Position numbers and translations under genes: made by a program. From Thermoleophilia bacterium UBA6103 (lineage in GTDB: Bacteria; Actinomycetota; Thermoleophilia; UBA2241), in contig DIWP01000010.1 in NCBI GenBank assembly GCA_002423545.1, positions 15,084-50,390 of the forward strand: 35,307 bases of DNA, given 5' to 3'. Within the stretch, counting starts at the first letter, position 1, and the number at the start of each line of letters is the position of its first letter. This document shows, piece by piece, positions 7,800 through 16,709 of the stretch. Under the pieces are notes generated by a model, which saw nothing but the letters and a program-made list of their open reading frames with translations, was not told the origin of the DNA and did not search any database.

Positions 7800-8489
7800 A
7801 TGGCAAGATTCATCAAGACGGGCGTGATCGTGGCGGTCATGTTCCTCCTCGGCGCCGGCGTGGCGCTGGCCGGCACGCAGATCCAGCAGCGCGACCAGGA
7901 CAGGACCTCGACGCCCGACACCGCCCGTCTCGGCGACGGTGCCGGTGAGCAGAAGCAGGTCCGCGCCTCCGCACAGGAGCCGACGTCGACCACGGTCGCC
8001 CTCGTCGAGGATGCGACCGCGACCGAGGACGACGCCGACGGCGACACCGCCGCCACTGAGGCGACCGAAGACGGCCAGCCGGACTGCGACGGCGCCAAGA
8101 CGCGCGCCCGCGTCTGTGCCGAGTGCGCCGAGCGCGTCGGTGAAGAGGACTGCGATGCCGACCGCACCCGTACCCAGGCCCGTGAGCGCGATCGCGACGG
8201 CGAGTGCGACGGCGACTGCGACGAGCCGCTGCGCACGCAGACACGCACACAGACCCGGGCCCAGGACTGCGACGGCGACGGCGATGCCGTCAAGACGCAG
8301 ACCCGGACGCAGACCCGGACGCAGGACCGGACCGCGACCCAGACGACCACGCAGCCGAGCGGTGACGACTCCGCCGCCTGCGACGGCAGCGGTCAGCGTC
8401 AGGGCGCCGGCAACGGCGGCCAGGGCGGCGGCAACGGCGCTCAGGGCCAGGGCGACTGCGACGGCAGCGGTCAGGGCACAGGCGTCTGA
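7800..8489 (+). CDS. Secreted low-complexity T/Q/R/D-rich protein with Cys-Asp repeats
   Basis: A 229-residue protein with a clear Sec signal: basic MARFIKT, hydrophobic VIVAVMFLLGAGVALAG, likely cleavage after VALA at about residue 23. The mature part is highly biased. It has an acidic Asp/Thr/Ala stretch, then a segment with Cys-Asp-Gly pairs (GECDGDCDE), then TQTRTQTR blocks repeated twice, and finally a Gly/Gln/Asn tail with CDGSGQ. DNA repeats underlie this (a 12-base GACGCAGACCCG unit near 8292). It resembles no enzyme I know; cell-wall association, calcium binding through DGDG-like turns, or a linker-like surface protein are possibilities. ATG 7800 with AGGTAGG upstream is preferred over GTG 7794. 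A strong hairpin follows the gene. Confidence 0.7.
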   Translation: MARFIKTGVIVAVMFLLGAGVALAGTQIQQRDQDRTSTPDTARLGDGAGEQKQVRASAQEPTSTTVALVEDATATEDDADGDTAATEATEDGQPDCDGAKTRARVCAECAERVGEEDCDADRTRTQARERDRDGECDGDCDEPLRTQTRTQTRAQDCDGDGDAVKTQTRTQTRTQDRTATQTTTQPSGDDSAACDGSGQRQGAGNGGQGGGNGAQGQGDCDGSGQGTGV

Positions 8490-8518
8490 CCCTTCCATGC
8501 CGAGTACACCGGTGATCT

Positions 8519-8560
8519 CACGGCAGCGGCGCGCGCACGAAGGCGCGCGCCGCTGCCGTG
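8519..8560. terminator. Strong GC-rich terminator hairpin
   Basis: Perfect 17-base arms (8519-8535 and 8544-8560) with an 8-base loop CACGAAGG, 29 bases after the stop of the secreted repeat protein. It is followed by TCGGTCCTTC, a weak T-rich tail. Confidence 0.75.
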
Positions 8561-8687
8561 TCGGTCCTTCACCGGCCCCCCGGGCCCGCATCCGGTGTCC
8601 GGTGCTCCGCTCAACGGCCGTCCGGAGCGCCCCCGGCAAGCACGCTACACTCACATCGCACCCCATCCACGAGATGAGAGGCATGCA

Positions 8688-10172
8688 GTGGCACTCTCGA
8701 CGCTGCCACCCGAACAGCAGGAGGCCCTGGTGGCCGCCGTCCGGCGAGGCTCGCCGGACGCCTTCACGCACATCTACGATGCGCTCCACGGGCGCATCTA
8801 CAACCTCGCCGCCCGCATCGTCGGCGATCGCGAGGACGCGGCCGACATCACCCAGGAGGTCTTCCTCAGCGCGTATCGCCGCCTGCCCGCGCACCACGGC
8901 GAGATGCGGCTGGAGCCCTGGCTCTACAAGGTCACCGTGAACGCCTGCTACGACCATCTTCGCCGCCGGGCACGGCGGCCCACCGACGCGCTCCCGGACG
9001 CCGACGCGCTGCCGGCCGGCATCGACGAGGTGGAGCGTGCGCGGCTGTCCGCCGCCGTCTGCGACACTCTCGACCAGATGACTCCGCGCTACCGCATGGC
9101 ACTTGTGCTCAAGGATCTGCACGGCTGCGACAACGGTGAGGTCGCGGAGATCATGGGTATCACAGCCGGCACCGCCGGCGTGCTGCTCTTCCGTGCCCGC
9201 AAGTCCTTTCAGCAGGCGTTCAGGAAGCTCGCCCACGGCAGCCCACTGAACGTCGCCGCCGTGGGCCTCGGCGCGTTCCTGCCAGAACTGCCGGTACCGG
9301 CCGCCCTCTCGACGCCGCCGGCCTTCCTTTCGGCGGCGCCGGCGACGCTCACCGATCACGCCGTGGCCGGCTTCGATGCCGGGACGCTCCCGACCGATGC
9401 CGCATCCGCGGCCGCCGGCGGCGACGCCGCGACGGTGCAGCTTCTCGGTGACACGGCGGCGCCGCTGCTGAGCGACCCCGCAGGACCGCTGGCAGCGTTG
9501 ACTCCGTTCGCCGCTGCCCCGCTGACGGCCTCGGCGACCTCGGGAGTCGTGACCAAGGCCGGCTCGGCCGTGCTTGCCAAGGTCGTGCTGGCCGTCGTGG
9601 GCGTGACCGCTCTGGCCGGCGGCGGCGTCACCGTGAGCTCCCTGGGATCGTCGCCGCCGGCCGCCGACGGCCGGCAGCCGATCGCCGCCGCGTCGACAAG
9701 CGCCAACGGCGCTCCCGCGCAGGCACTCGCGACACGCCCCACGACCCGCGACGGCTTCATGCGCTCCACCGCCGGCGAGCCGTTGCTGCGGCGTGCCGGC
9801 AACGGCGGACCCGGAGACGGTGACAGTCCGGCCGTCCGCAGCCGGGACGGAGGCGGAGGCGACGGCATGGGCGGCAGCGGAGGCGGCGACGGAAGCGGCG
9901 GGCGATCGAGCGGCGACGCTCTCGCCGCCGGAGGCGGAGGTGGCCGCGCCGCCGTCAGCGGAAGCGGCGGAGGCGGCACCGGAGACGGCGGGACCCGATC
10001 GCCGGGCGACGGCAGCGGAGCTTCCGACAGCGGCGCGGCCTCCGGCTCGACCGGCGGCTCGTCAAGATCGGCAAGTGGCAGCGGCTCGAGCGGCGAGCAG
10101 ACCGGCTCCGCTGACGGTACCGGCAGCGGCGCCTCGCAACGTTCAGACGGAGCCGCCGGCGACGGTCTCTGA
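8688..10172 (+). CDS. ECF-type RNA polymerase sigma factor with C-terminal transmembrane segment and Gly/Ser tail
   Basis: A 494-residue protein, far longer than the usual ~190 for ECF sigma factors. Region 2 spans about 24-99 (AFTHIYDALHGRIYNLAARI, EDAADITQEVFLSAYRRL, PWLYKVTVNACYDHLRRR). Region 4 spans about 117-184 (LDQMTPRYRMALVLKDLHG, EVAEIMGITAGTAGVLLFRA), the -35-binding helix-turn-helix. Then come an Ala/Pro-rich linker, one hydrophobic helix near 294-318 (VLAKVVLAVVGVTALAGG), and from ~371 a Gly/Ser/Asp low-complexity tail. The layout implies membrane tethering with the tail outside the membrane, and no separate anti-sigma gene is adjacent. The start GTG 8688 follows GAGAGG by six bases. 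It overlaps the convergent MFS gene by 30 bases at its 3' end. Confidence 0.85.
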   Translation: MALSTLPPEQQEALVAAVRRGSPDAFTHIYDALHGRIYNLAARIVGDREDAADITQEVFLSAYRRLPAHHGEMRLEPWLYKVTVNACYDHLRRRARRPTDALPDADALPAGIDEVERARLSAAVCDTLDQMTPRYRMALVLKDLHGCDNGEVAEIMGITAGTAGVLLFRARKSFQQAFRKLAHGSPLNVAAVGLGAFLPELPVPAALSTPPAFLSAAPATLTDHAVAGFDAGTLPTDAASAAAGGDAATVQLLGDTAAPLLSDPAGPLAALTPFAAAPLTASATSGVVTKAGSAVLAKVVLAVVGVTALAGGGVTVSSLGSSPPAADGRQPIAAASTSANGAPAQALATRPTTRDGFMRSTAGEPLLRRAGNGGPGDGDSPAVRSRDGGGGDGMGGSGGGDGSGGRSSGDALAAGGGGGRAAVSGSGGGGTGDGGTRSPGDGSGASDSGAASGSTGGSSRSASGSGSSGEQTGSADGTGSGASQRSDGAAGDGL

Positions 10173-11723
10173 GCCTCTCGCAGCGGGGGGCTCGACCGGC
10201 GTTCGATCGACGGCCGGAATCACCGGCGCCGCTGCGTCGTCCAGTGGACGGGCAGAAGCCGGCGCCTCCTCAGGCCGGCGGCCGCCGCGCACCAGCGAGG
10301 CGGCCGCCGCCATGACAGCCAGCCCCGCCGCGGTCGCCATCGCGAGCCGGTAGCCGGCGGCGAACCGCTCGGCGGCCACCGCGCTCAGCTCGGCGCCGTC
10401 CTCCGAGACGAAGATGAGCCTGGCGCCCAGAGCACCCAGCTGACTGGCGGCGATGGCGCCCAGCAGCGCCACGCTGAGCGCCTGGCCGGTGACCCGCATC
10501 GTCGCCAGAAAGCCGCTCGCGACACCGAGCTGGTCGCGCCGTACGCTGCCCATGATCGCCGAGCTGTTGGGGGCGCTGAACGACGCCAGGCCGATGCCCA
10601 TCACCGACAGTCCCGCGACCAGTCGGGCGGTGTCCGACTGGTCACCCAGCGTCGCCAGCAGGACCAGCCCGATCGTCAGGAGCACCATCCCCCCCGTGGT
10701 CAGCACACGCGACCCGATGCGGTCGCTGAGGCGGCCGGCGAACGGGCTGAGCGCGGCCTGCAGGACGGGCTGGCTGAGCAGCAGCCAGCCCGTCACAGCC
10801 GCCGATCTCCCCTGCACCGCCTGCAGGTAGATGGCCGTCAGCACGATCGGCCCGTACAGCGCCATGTAGTTGAGCAGCGCGGCCAGGTTGGCGGCCGCGA
10901 ACAGACGATTGCGGCGCAGCAGGTCGAGATCGAGGATGGGATCTCGCACACGCGACTCGACGAGCACGAAGCCGGCCAGCCCCAGCGCCGCAACGGCCAG
11001 CAGCGCGAGCGTCTCCGGCGCCGTCCATCCCCACTGCGGCGCGAACGAGACTGGCACCAGCAGGCAGACGAGGAAGACGGCCAGCAGCGCCGACCCGAGC
11101 ACATCGGGCCGCAGGGCCCGCGATCCGGAGCCGTGGTCGTGGGGCAGCCGCAGACCGCCCCAGGCCAGCAGCGCCAGGCCGATGGGGATGTTGATGAGGA
11201 AGATCCAGCGCCAGCCGACGGTGTCGACGAGTATGCCGCCCAGCGGCGGCCCGACGCTGAGGCCCACGTAGACGGCCATGATGTTGATGCCGAGCGCCCG
11301 GCCGCGCTGCTGCGGCGGGAAGACGGCGGTGACGATGGCCGCCGACGTCGCCACCAGCAGCGCCGCACCGGCGCCCTGGAGCGCCCGGCTGACGATGAGC
11401 ATGCTGCCGTCGACGCTCAGCCCATTGAGCGCCGACGCCAGCGTGAACAGCGCCACGCCGCCGAGGTAGAAGCGCATCCGCCCGCGCTGGTCGGCCAGCC
11501 GCCCCAGAGGGATGAGCATGATGGCCATCGCAAGCAGGTAGACCGCCTGCACCCAGATGGCTTCGCCGAACGAGAGCCGCAGGTCGGCGCTCACCGCCGG
11601 CAGGGCGACGGCCACGATGGAGCCGTCGAGCGGGCCCATGAAGGCCCCCACCGATGTGAGGGCCAGGACCTCCCAGCGGTGCTCCGGGAGCCGGTCGAGC
11701 AGGATGCGGTGCGGCGCATGCAT
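10143..11723 (-). CDS. MFS transporter, DHA2 (14-TM drug:H+ antiporter) family
   Basis: A 526-residue polytopic transporter, likely a proton-driven exporter in the cytoplasmic membrane. The N-terminus shows the DHA2 signature LTSVGAFMGPLDGSIVAVALP and motif A-like GRLADQRGRMRFYLGG. Motif C-like GLSVGPPLGGILVDTVGWRW and IFLINIPIG are both present. There are hydrophobic segments enough for 14 helices, and a disordered ~50-residue Ala/Pro tail. ATG 11723 is taken as start. It lies 32 bases downstream of agmatine deiminase on the same strand and is probably cotranscribed with it and the P1 peptidase, so a polyamine, carbamoylputrescine or peptide-derived amine is a plausible but unproven substrate. 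Its last 30 bases overlap the 3' end of the sigma-factor gene on the other strand. Confidence 0.88.
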   Translation of the reverse strand: MHAPHRILLDRLPEHRWEVLALTSVGAFMGPLDGSIVAVALPAVSADLRLSFGEAIWVQAVYLLAMAIMLIPLGRLADQRGRMRFYLGGVALFTLASALNGLSVDGSMLIVSRALQGAGAALLVATSAAIVTAVFPPQQRGRALGINIMAVYVGLSVGPPLGGILVDTVGWRWIFLINIPIGLALLAWGGLRLPHDHGSGSRALRPDVLGSALLAVFLVCLLVPVSFAPQWGWTAPETLALLAVAALGLAGFVLVESRVRDPILDLDLLRRNRLFAAANLAALLNYMALYGPIVLTAIYLQAVQGRSAAVTGWLLLSQPVLQAALSPFAGRLSDRIGSRVLTTGGMVLLTIGLVLLATLGDQSDTARLVAGLSVMGIGLASFSAPNSSAIMGSVRRDQLGVASGFLATMRVTGQALSVALLGAIAASQLGALGARLIFVSEDGAELSAVAAERFAAGYRLAMATAAGLAVMAAAASLVRGGRRPEEAPASARPLDDAAAPVIPAVDRTPVEPPAARGSETVAGGSV

Positions 11724-11755
11724 GACGCGCAGTCTAGCCCAGCGGCGGCGCCGTC

Positions 11756-12856
11756 TCAGCCGCGTGGCTGCTGCTGGGTGATGCAGTGCACGCCGCCGCC
11801 GCCGAGGGCGATCTCGTGCGTGGTGCCCGCGGAGACGCCCGCCACCGTGCGGTCGGGGAAGACCCGCTCCAGCACCTCGCGCGCCACCGCGTCGCTCGCC
11901 GCGCCTGCCTCCTCGAAGACCACAGCTCGGTTGCAGGTGTAGAGGTTGGTGTACGTCGCCGGCATCGACCCCGGTTCCAGGGCGCGGCTGCCTTCGACCA
12001 CATCCAGGTCGGCGATCTCGCCGGCCGCGACCTCGTCCCAAGGCGGCTCGGGGATCCGATGCACTGTGAACGCCCGTCCATGAGCGTCGGTGGCCGCCTC
12101 CAATCGAGCCAGGTTGTCGCGGCAGATCTCGTAGCGGAAGTCGTCGGGGTCGTCTATCCACCCGAGCAGTACCTCGGCCGGCCCCACGTAGTGAGCCACG
12201 CCGTCGATGTGCCCGGTCGTCTCCTCGGGGTCGATGCCGCGGCCCAGCCAGACGACCTTCTCGAGGCCGAGGTACTCGCACAGGGTCGCCTCGATCTCTT
12301 GCTTCGAAAGGTGCGGATTGCGGCCGGGCGAGAGCAGGCATTCTTCGGTGGTCAGCAGCGTGCCCTGCCCGTCGACGAGGAAGGCGCCGCCCTCAAGGAC
12401 CATCGGCGCCACGTAGCGGTCCACGCCCTCGAGTTCGGCGACCTTCTGCGGCACGAGCTCGTCCTTGTCCCAGGGGAAGTACAGGCCGTCGTAGAGGCCG
12501 CCCCAGGCGTTGAACCCCCAGTCGACAAGGCGCATGTCGCCTGTGTCGTTGACGACGAAGGCCGGTCCGCAGTCGCGCATCCACGCGTCGTCGCTGGAGA
12601 GCTCGACGACGCTGACCTGCGGCGGCAGCAGGGCACGCGCGTTCCGGAACTGGTCATGGCTCACGCCCATCGTCACCGGTTCGAAGCGGCTGATGGTCGT
12701 CGCCACCTCCACGAACGCCCGCTGTGCCGGCTTGGCGCCCTGCCGCCAGACGTCCGGCCGCTGCGGCCAGAGCATCCACGTCTGCCTGTGCGGCTCCCAC
12801 TCGGCCGGCATGCGGAAGCCGTCAACCTCCGGCGTGCTTGTCAGCGTCGTGCTCAC
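11756..12856 (-). CDS. aguA: Agmatine deiminase
   Basis: A 366-residue enzyme of the guanidino-group modifying (peptidylarginine deiminase, PAD_porph) family. It hydrolyses agmatine to N-carbamoylputrescine and ammonia. Seen motifs are FRMPAEWEPHRQTWMLWPQR at the N-terminus, DAWMRDCGPAFVVND, LEGGAFLVDGQGTLLTTEEC, TTGHIDGVAHYVGP with the catalytic His, and C-terminal GGGGVHCITQQQP with the nucleophile Cys358. Length and motif order match agmatine deiminases well. The start ATG 12856 begins MSTTLTSTPEVDGFRMP. It is the middle gene of a minus-strand operon: P1 peptidase upstream (73 bp gap) and MFS transporter downstream (32 bp gap). No N-carbamoylputrescine amidohydrolase is in the window. Confidence 0.93.
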   Translation of the reverse strand: MSTTLTSTPEVDGFRMPAEWEPHRQTWMLWPQRPDVWRQGAKPAQRAFVEVATTISRFEPVTMGVSHDQFRNARALLPPQVSVVELSSDDAWMRDCGPAFVVNDTGDMRLVDWGFNAWGGLYDGLYFPWDKDELVPQKVAELEGVDRYVAPMVLEGGAFLVDGQGTLLTTEECLLSPGRNPHLSKQEIEATLCEYLGLEKVVWLGRGIDPEETTGHIDGVAHYVGPAEVLLGWIDDPDDFRYEICRDNLARLEAATDAHGRAFTVHRIPEPPWDEVAAGEIADLDVVEGSRALEPGSMPATYTNLYTCNRAVVFEEAGAASDAVAREVLERVFPDRTVAGVSAGTTHEIALGGGGVHCITQQQPRG

Positions 12857-12929
12857 TGCCCAGTCCCTTCGTTCATGCCGCCATGTCCATGCCGGCCCGC
12901 GATCCGGCCCGTCGGCCTCATCCGGCCGC

Positions 12930-14249
12930 TCAGCAGTCCCGGCCGCAGTCCGATGGAGGTCTGAACGTGAGCCTGTCGTAGCGCTCGAGGATCCCCGCCA
13001 GCCTGTCCCCGGCGAGCGCGCGCGCCGTCACGCCGTCACGGCCGACCATCGTCTGCGCCTGCAGCACCGCGTTGAGGATGGCCTCGGCAGTCGCCTCCAC
13101 GACCGCCTGGAACAGGGGGTCGAGGTGGCTGAGCGAGAGCATCTCCACCGACAGCCGGATCGGGCTGGGGGCGCCGTAGCTCATCGCCGGCAGACCGCGG
13201 TTGGCGGTCGAGAAGGCGATGAACAGGTCGCCGCTGTAGTTTCCGGCGTAGGCGCCGAGCTGCGCCACGCCGAGGCCGGCGCGCCGGGCGAGCCGCTCGA
13301 GCTGCGGCGGCAGCAGCGGTGCGTCGGTGGCCACGATGCCGATGATGGAGCCGGCGCCGCCCGGACCGCCGCTCGCTCCGGTCCCTGCGCTCCGGCCGGG
13401 ACCGGCAAGCTCCGGCAGTTCGGGCAGCGGCACGGCCGCCGCATCGAGGATCTGGCCGACGGGGACGCCGTTGACCTGGAACGTCGCCCGCTCGCCGTGG
13501 TTGGCCTGCACGAGCACGCCAACGGTGAAACGCTCGACGCCGGGCGGCTCCGATGGCAGTCGATCGGCGGCGGTCTGTGAGGAGCCGACGCCGTCCGGGC
13601 CGGCGGCCCGCGGGCCGCCGCCTGGGCCCACAGGCACGCCCTCGCCGAGGACCGCAGGAGCATCGGGACCGCAGAGCACCACGCGTGAAGCGGTCCCGAT
13701 CCCGCCCTTGAAGTCATGGCAGATCATGCCGGTGCCGCCGCCGACGTTGCCTTCGGCCACCGGACCGCCGGCGGCGGCCGCCAGCGCCTCGAAGACGTGC
13801 TCATCGGTGACGTGCTGCCCGCCGATGTCGTTCAGGTAGCCGTCCCAGGTCTCGCCGACCACCGGCAGGCTCCAGAACAGCGAGCCGCAGCCGCGAGCCT
13901 GGACTTCGCGGCGGACCAGCGCGTCGCGCACCACGCCCACGGAGTGTGAGTTGGTGATCGCGATCGGTGAGCCCAGCAGGCCCGACTCGCGCACCCATTC
14001 CAGCCCGGTCAGCTCGCCGTTGCCGTTGAGCCGGCAGGCTCCCGCGAAGAGCGGCTCCTCGCTGATCTCGCCGTCGTGGGGCAGCACCACCGTGACGCCG
14101 GTACGCACCGGGCCCTCGCCCACGACCAGCGGGCCGTCGCCGCGCACGATCGTCGCCTGCCCCACACGCACGCCGCCGACGTCGGTGACGGCGTTGAGCG
14201 GACCGGGGCAGCCCAGTCCGATCTCGATGCCCAGAGCGCGCGCTCTCAT
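12930..14249 (-). CDS. P1 (DmpA/S58) family peptidase
   Basis: A 439-residue N-terminal-nucleophile hydrolase of the P1 family (DmpA L-aminopeptidase / D-esterase, BapA beta-peptidyl aminopeptidase). Typical elements in order: NAVTDVGGVRVGQATI near the N-terminus, GVTVVLPHDG, NGNGELTGLEWVRESGLLG, ITNSHSVGVVRDA, GNVGGGTGMICHDFKGGIGTASRVV around the expected autoprocessing region, then FTVGVLVQANHG and IIGIVATDAPLLPPQLERLA in the beta chain. Family members self-cleave into two chains; I do not assign the nucleophile. A Gly/Pro-rich insert of ~35 residues follows the processing region and a Gly-rich one precedes IIGIVATD; both look disordered. ATG 14249 is chosen over an upstream frame. It is the first gene of the peptidase, agmatine deiminase and MFS operon. 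Confidence 0.88.
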   Translation of the reverse strand: MRARALGIEIGLGCPGPLNAVTDVGGVRVGQATIVRGDGPLVVGEGPVRTGVTVVLPHDGEISEEPLFAGACRLNGNGELTGLEWVRESGLLGSPIAITNSHSVGVVRDALVRREVQARGCGSLFWSLPVVGETWDGYLNDIGGQHVTDEHVFEALAAAAGGPVAEGNVGGGTGMICHDFKGGIGTASRVVLCGPDAPAVLGEGVPVGPGGGPRAAGPDGVGSSQTAADRLPSEPPGVERFTVGVLVQANHGERATFQVNGVPVGQILDAAAVPLPELPELAGPGRSAGTGASGGPGGAGSIIGIVATDAPLLPPQLERLARRAGLGVAQLGAYAGNYSGDLFIAFSTANRGLPAMSYGAPSPIRLSVEMLSLSHLDPLFQAVVEATAEAILNAVLQAQTMVGRDGVTARALAGDRLAGILERYDRLTFRPPSDCGRDC

Positions 14250-14326
14250 GCGTGCAACCCTACGTGACCGCGCCGTCTCTGCCCACACCCCGGCTCTGGT
14301 ACGCTGCGAGGCAGAAGATCGCACCC

Positions 14327-15661
14327 ATGGATCTCAGCAGGCCATCACGCACGGGGAGGAAGGACATAGAGCTGCGACGCGTCACCGATCTGCCCACCTA
14401 CGTCTTCGACGTAGTCGACCGCTGGAAGGCCGAGGCAGTGGCGGAGGACCGGGACATCATCGACTTCGGCATCGGCAGCCACGACTTGGGCACGCCGGAA
14501 CCGGCGATCGAGCGACTGGTCGCCGAGGCTCGCGACCCGGCCCGTCACGGCTACCCCAGCTCGGCCGGCCTGCCGGAGCTGCGGCACGAGCTGGCCCGCT
14601 GGTACGCCGGCCGATACGCGGTCACCATCGACCCCGAGACGCAGGCACTGGTGACGTGGGGCGCCAGCGAGGCGCTCAGCCATCTGCCGTGGGTGCTGCT
14701 GGGGCCGGGCGACACGGCGCTGGTGCCCGGCCCGTGCTATCCCATCCACAGCTACGCCATCCTCTTCAGCGGCGCCCGGCCGATGCCGGTACCGATGCTC
14801 GCGCCGGCTGCGAGACCCGACGACACGGCGGGCGGCGAAGCGGGCGTCGTCGAGGAATCGGCCGGAGGCCACGCCGAGGCCGGCTCGATCGCCGCCGACG
14901 ATCCCGAGGCGACCCCCGAGGACCACGACGAGGCGCTCTTCGAGCGGTTCGTCGCCGCCCACGCCGCGGCGCGTCCCCGACCACGGGTGGCCCTGCTGAG
15001 CTTTCCCCACAACCCGACCACCCGCTGCGTCGAGGTCGGCTTCTTCGAGCGCCTGGTGGACTTTGCCCGCGAGACCGACCTGGTGATCGTGCACGACTTC
15101 GCGTACGCGGACATCGCCTTCGACGGCTATCGTCCGCCGAGCATCCTGCAGGTGGCCGGCGCCGACGAGGTGGCCGTGGAGCTTGTCAGCCTGAGCAAGA
15201 GCCACAACATGGCCGGCTGGCGGCTCGGTATGGTGGCCGGCAGACAAGAGATCGTGGCGGCGCTGCGACGGCTCAAGAGCTACCTGGACTACGGCGTCAC
15301 GACTCCGGTGCAGCTCATGGCGCTCACCGCGCTGAGGGAGTGCACCGATACGCCGCCACGCATGGCGGCGACCTACCAGCGGCGTCGCGACGCGCTCTGT
15401 GCCGGGCTGCGCGACATCGGCTGGCCGGTGCCGTACCCGCGCGGCACCATGTTCGTCTGGGCGCCGCTCCCGGCCGCGCAGCGGGCGATGGGCTCGCTGG
15501 CCTTCGCTCGGCATCTGTTCGACGCGGCCGGCATCGCCGTCTCGCCCGGCATCGGCTTCGGCCCGGAGGGCGAAGGCCATGTCCGCTTCGCCCTCGTGCA
15601 GCCGGAGGCACGCATCCGCGAGGCTCTGGTGCGCCTCGCTCCGGCCTTGCGCGCGGGCTGA
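14327..15661 (+). CDS. PLP-dependent aminotransferase, class I/II
   Basis: A 444-residue fold-type I aminotransferase. Visible elements are IDFGIGSHDLGTPEPAIERL, the substrate loop HGYPSSAGLPELRHELARWY, the ribose/phosphate-binding TWGASEALSHL, PGPCYPIHSYAI, FPHNPTTRCV, DFAYADIAFDG, and the PLP lysine in LSKSHNMAGWRLG (Lys291). The overall pattern is nearest to alanine/LL-diaminopimelate aminotransferase-like enzymes (AlaC/DapL relatives); amino donor and acceptor are not determined. An unusual ~50-residue acidic, Ala/Gly/Glu-rich insert lies between PMLAPAARP and EALFERFVAAH. ATG 14327 is preceded by GAGGCAGAAG. It is divergent from the P1 peptidase operon with a 77-base shared promoter region. 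Confidence 0.87.
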   Translation: MDLSRPSRTGRKDIELRRVTDLPTYVFDVVDRWKAEAVAEDRDIIDFGIGSHDLGTPEPAIERLVAEARDPARHGYPSSAGLPELRHELARWYAGRYAVTIDPETQALVTWGASEALSHLPWVLLGPGDTALVPGPCYPIHSYAILFSGARPMPVPMLAPAARPDDTAGGEAGVVEESAGGHAEAGSIAADDPEATPEDHDEALFERFVAAHAAARPRPRVALLSFPHNPTTRCVEVGFFERLVDFARETDLVIVHDFAYADIAFDGYRPPSILQVAGADEVAVELVSLSKSHNMAGWRLGMVAGRQEIVAALRRLKSYLDYGVTTPVQLMALTALRECTDTPPRMAATYQRRRDALCAGLRDIGWPVPYPRGTMFVWAPLPAAQRAMGSLAFARHLFDAAGIAVSPGIGFGPEGEGHVRFALVQPEARIREALVRLAPALRAG

Positions 15662-15824
15662 AGGGCGCCCCGGCCGGCCCGCATTGCGGCCGGCATCGCG
15701 TCTGCTTCCGCGCGCCGGGCACGGCGCCCCCGACCGGCCGACCGACGGCGCGCGCGTCCCGCCGCCCGTGCTACCGTGGCCCGGGGTACAATCGGGGCGA
15801 GCGAGTCGACGCGAGGGGGCCGAC

Positions 15825-16574
15825 ATGCAAAGACGCACGCACCGGGCATCTGCCAGACCGGAGCGGTGTCGACCACCGCTTCTGGCACTCGCAACCACGA
15901 TCGCCCTGCTCCTGAGCGCCCTTCTGCTGCTGGCGGCATGCGGGTCGTCGTCGACCACGGGCTCGACGACCCAGACCGCCACGCCGTCCGTGTCCCCGGC
16001 CGGCACAGACGACGGCAGCCCGTCGCCCGACGCTTCGCAGACCGCCGGCCCGACCGGCACGCCCTCGCCGATCGTCACGACCAGCCCCTCTCCCACCGGC
16101 GGCATGTCGTCGGACCAGCAGATCCTGAGCGACTACTTCACCGCCGTGCAGCCGGTGTACAACAAGTTCCTGAGCCAGTGGTGGCAGGCCTACCACATCG
16201 TCGACGTCCGCGCCCATGACACCATGGACCAGACGTGGCCGATCGCCGCCCGCCTGTTGCAGGCTCCGCTGGCCAAGCTGCAGGACGCCAAGGCCATGTA
16301 CCGCGGCGTGGCGCCGGTGCCGGCCGACCTGATCATCGCCCACGAGAAGTTGGGCGTCTGCATCGACAGCGTCCTGGAGTACTACTCGATGGCCCGTCGC
16401 GGCTACAAGGAGGGCCGCGACATGGACGACGATACCGCCTACGGCCGCACCATGACACGCCTGAGCAAGCGCAGCGGCACCTCCTACGACAAGTGGAAGG
16501 ACCCCGTGATCGAGCAGGCTCAGACCCTCGGAGTCCCGATCCCCTGGACCTGGCGCGAAGGCGAGGACGACTGA
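15825..16574 (+). CDS. Secreted lipoprotein of unknown function
   Basis: A 249-residue lipoprotein. A long basic N-region is followed by a hydrophobic stretch and the lipobox LLAAC, with Cys39 as the lipidation site. Next comes a Ser/Thr/Pro-rich linker (about 40-100) typical of surface lipoproteins in Gram-positives. The folded part (about 105-249) is alpha-helical looking, with SDQQILSDYFTAVQPVYNKF, WWQAYHIVDVRAHDTM and VPVPADLI-like segments; it resembles short helical-bundle binding domains but no family is recognised. The start ATG 15825 has GAGGGGG just upstream. A TACAAT at 15787-15792 is a good -10 element with no clear -35. It may be transcribed alone; the adenine deaminase follows 135 bp later. 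Confidence 0.82.
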   Translation: MQRRTHRASARPERCRPPLLALATTIALLLSALLLLAACGSSSTTGSTTQTATPSVSPAGTDDGSPSPDASQTAGPTGTPSPIVTTSPSPTGGMSSDQQILSDYFTAVQPVYNKFLSQWWQAYHIVDVRAHDTMDQTWPIAARLLQAPLAKLQDAKAMYRGVAPVPADLIIAHEKLGVCIDSVLEYYSMARRGYKEGRDMDDDTAYGRTMTRLSKRSGTSYDKWKDPVIEQAQTLGVPIPWTWREGEDD

Positions 16575-16709
16575 GCGCGCGGGTCACCCGCCCACGCCGA
16601 AGCGCCGTGTCGCCGAACACCGAGTCCGCCGTGGCAGCGTACCCGACTGAAGTCGACGGCGCGTCAAGCCGATGATGAGAGCGACGACGACCACGACCGA
16701 GGAGTCCCG

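Noticed and set aside
13951..15915. 654-codon plus frame across the P1 peptidase and aminotransferase
   Set aside because: Arg-rich shadow composition; both underlying genes have strong motifs in other frames.
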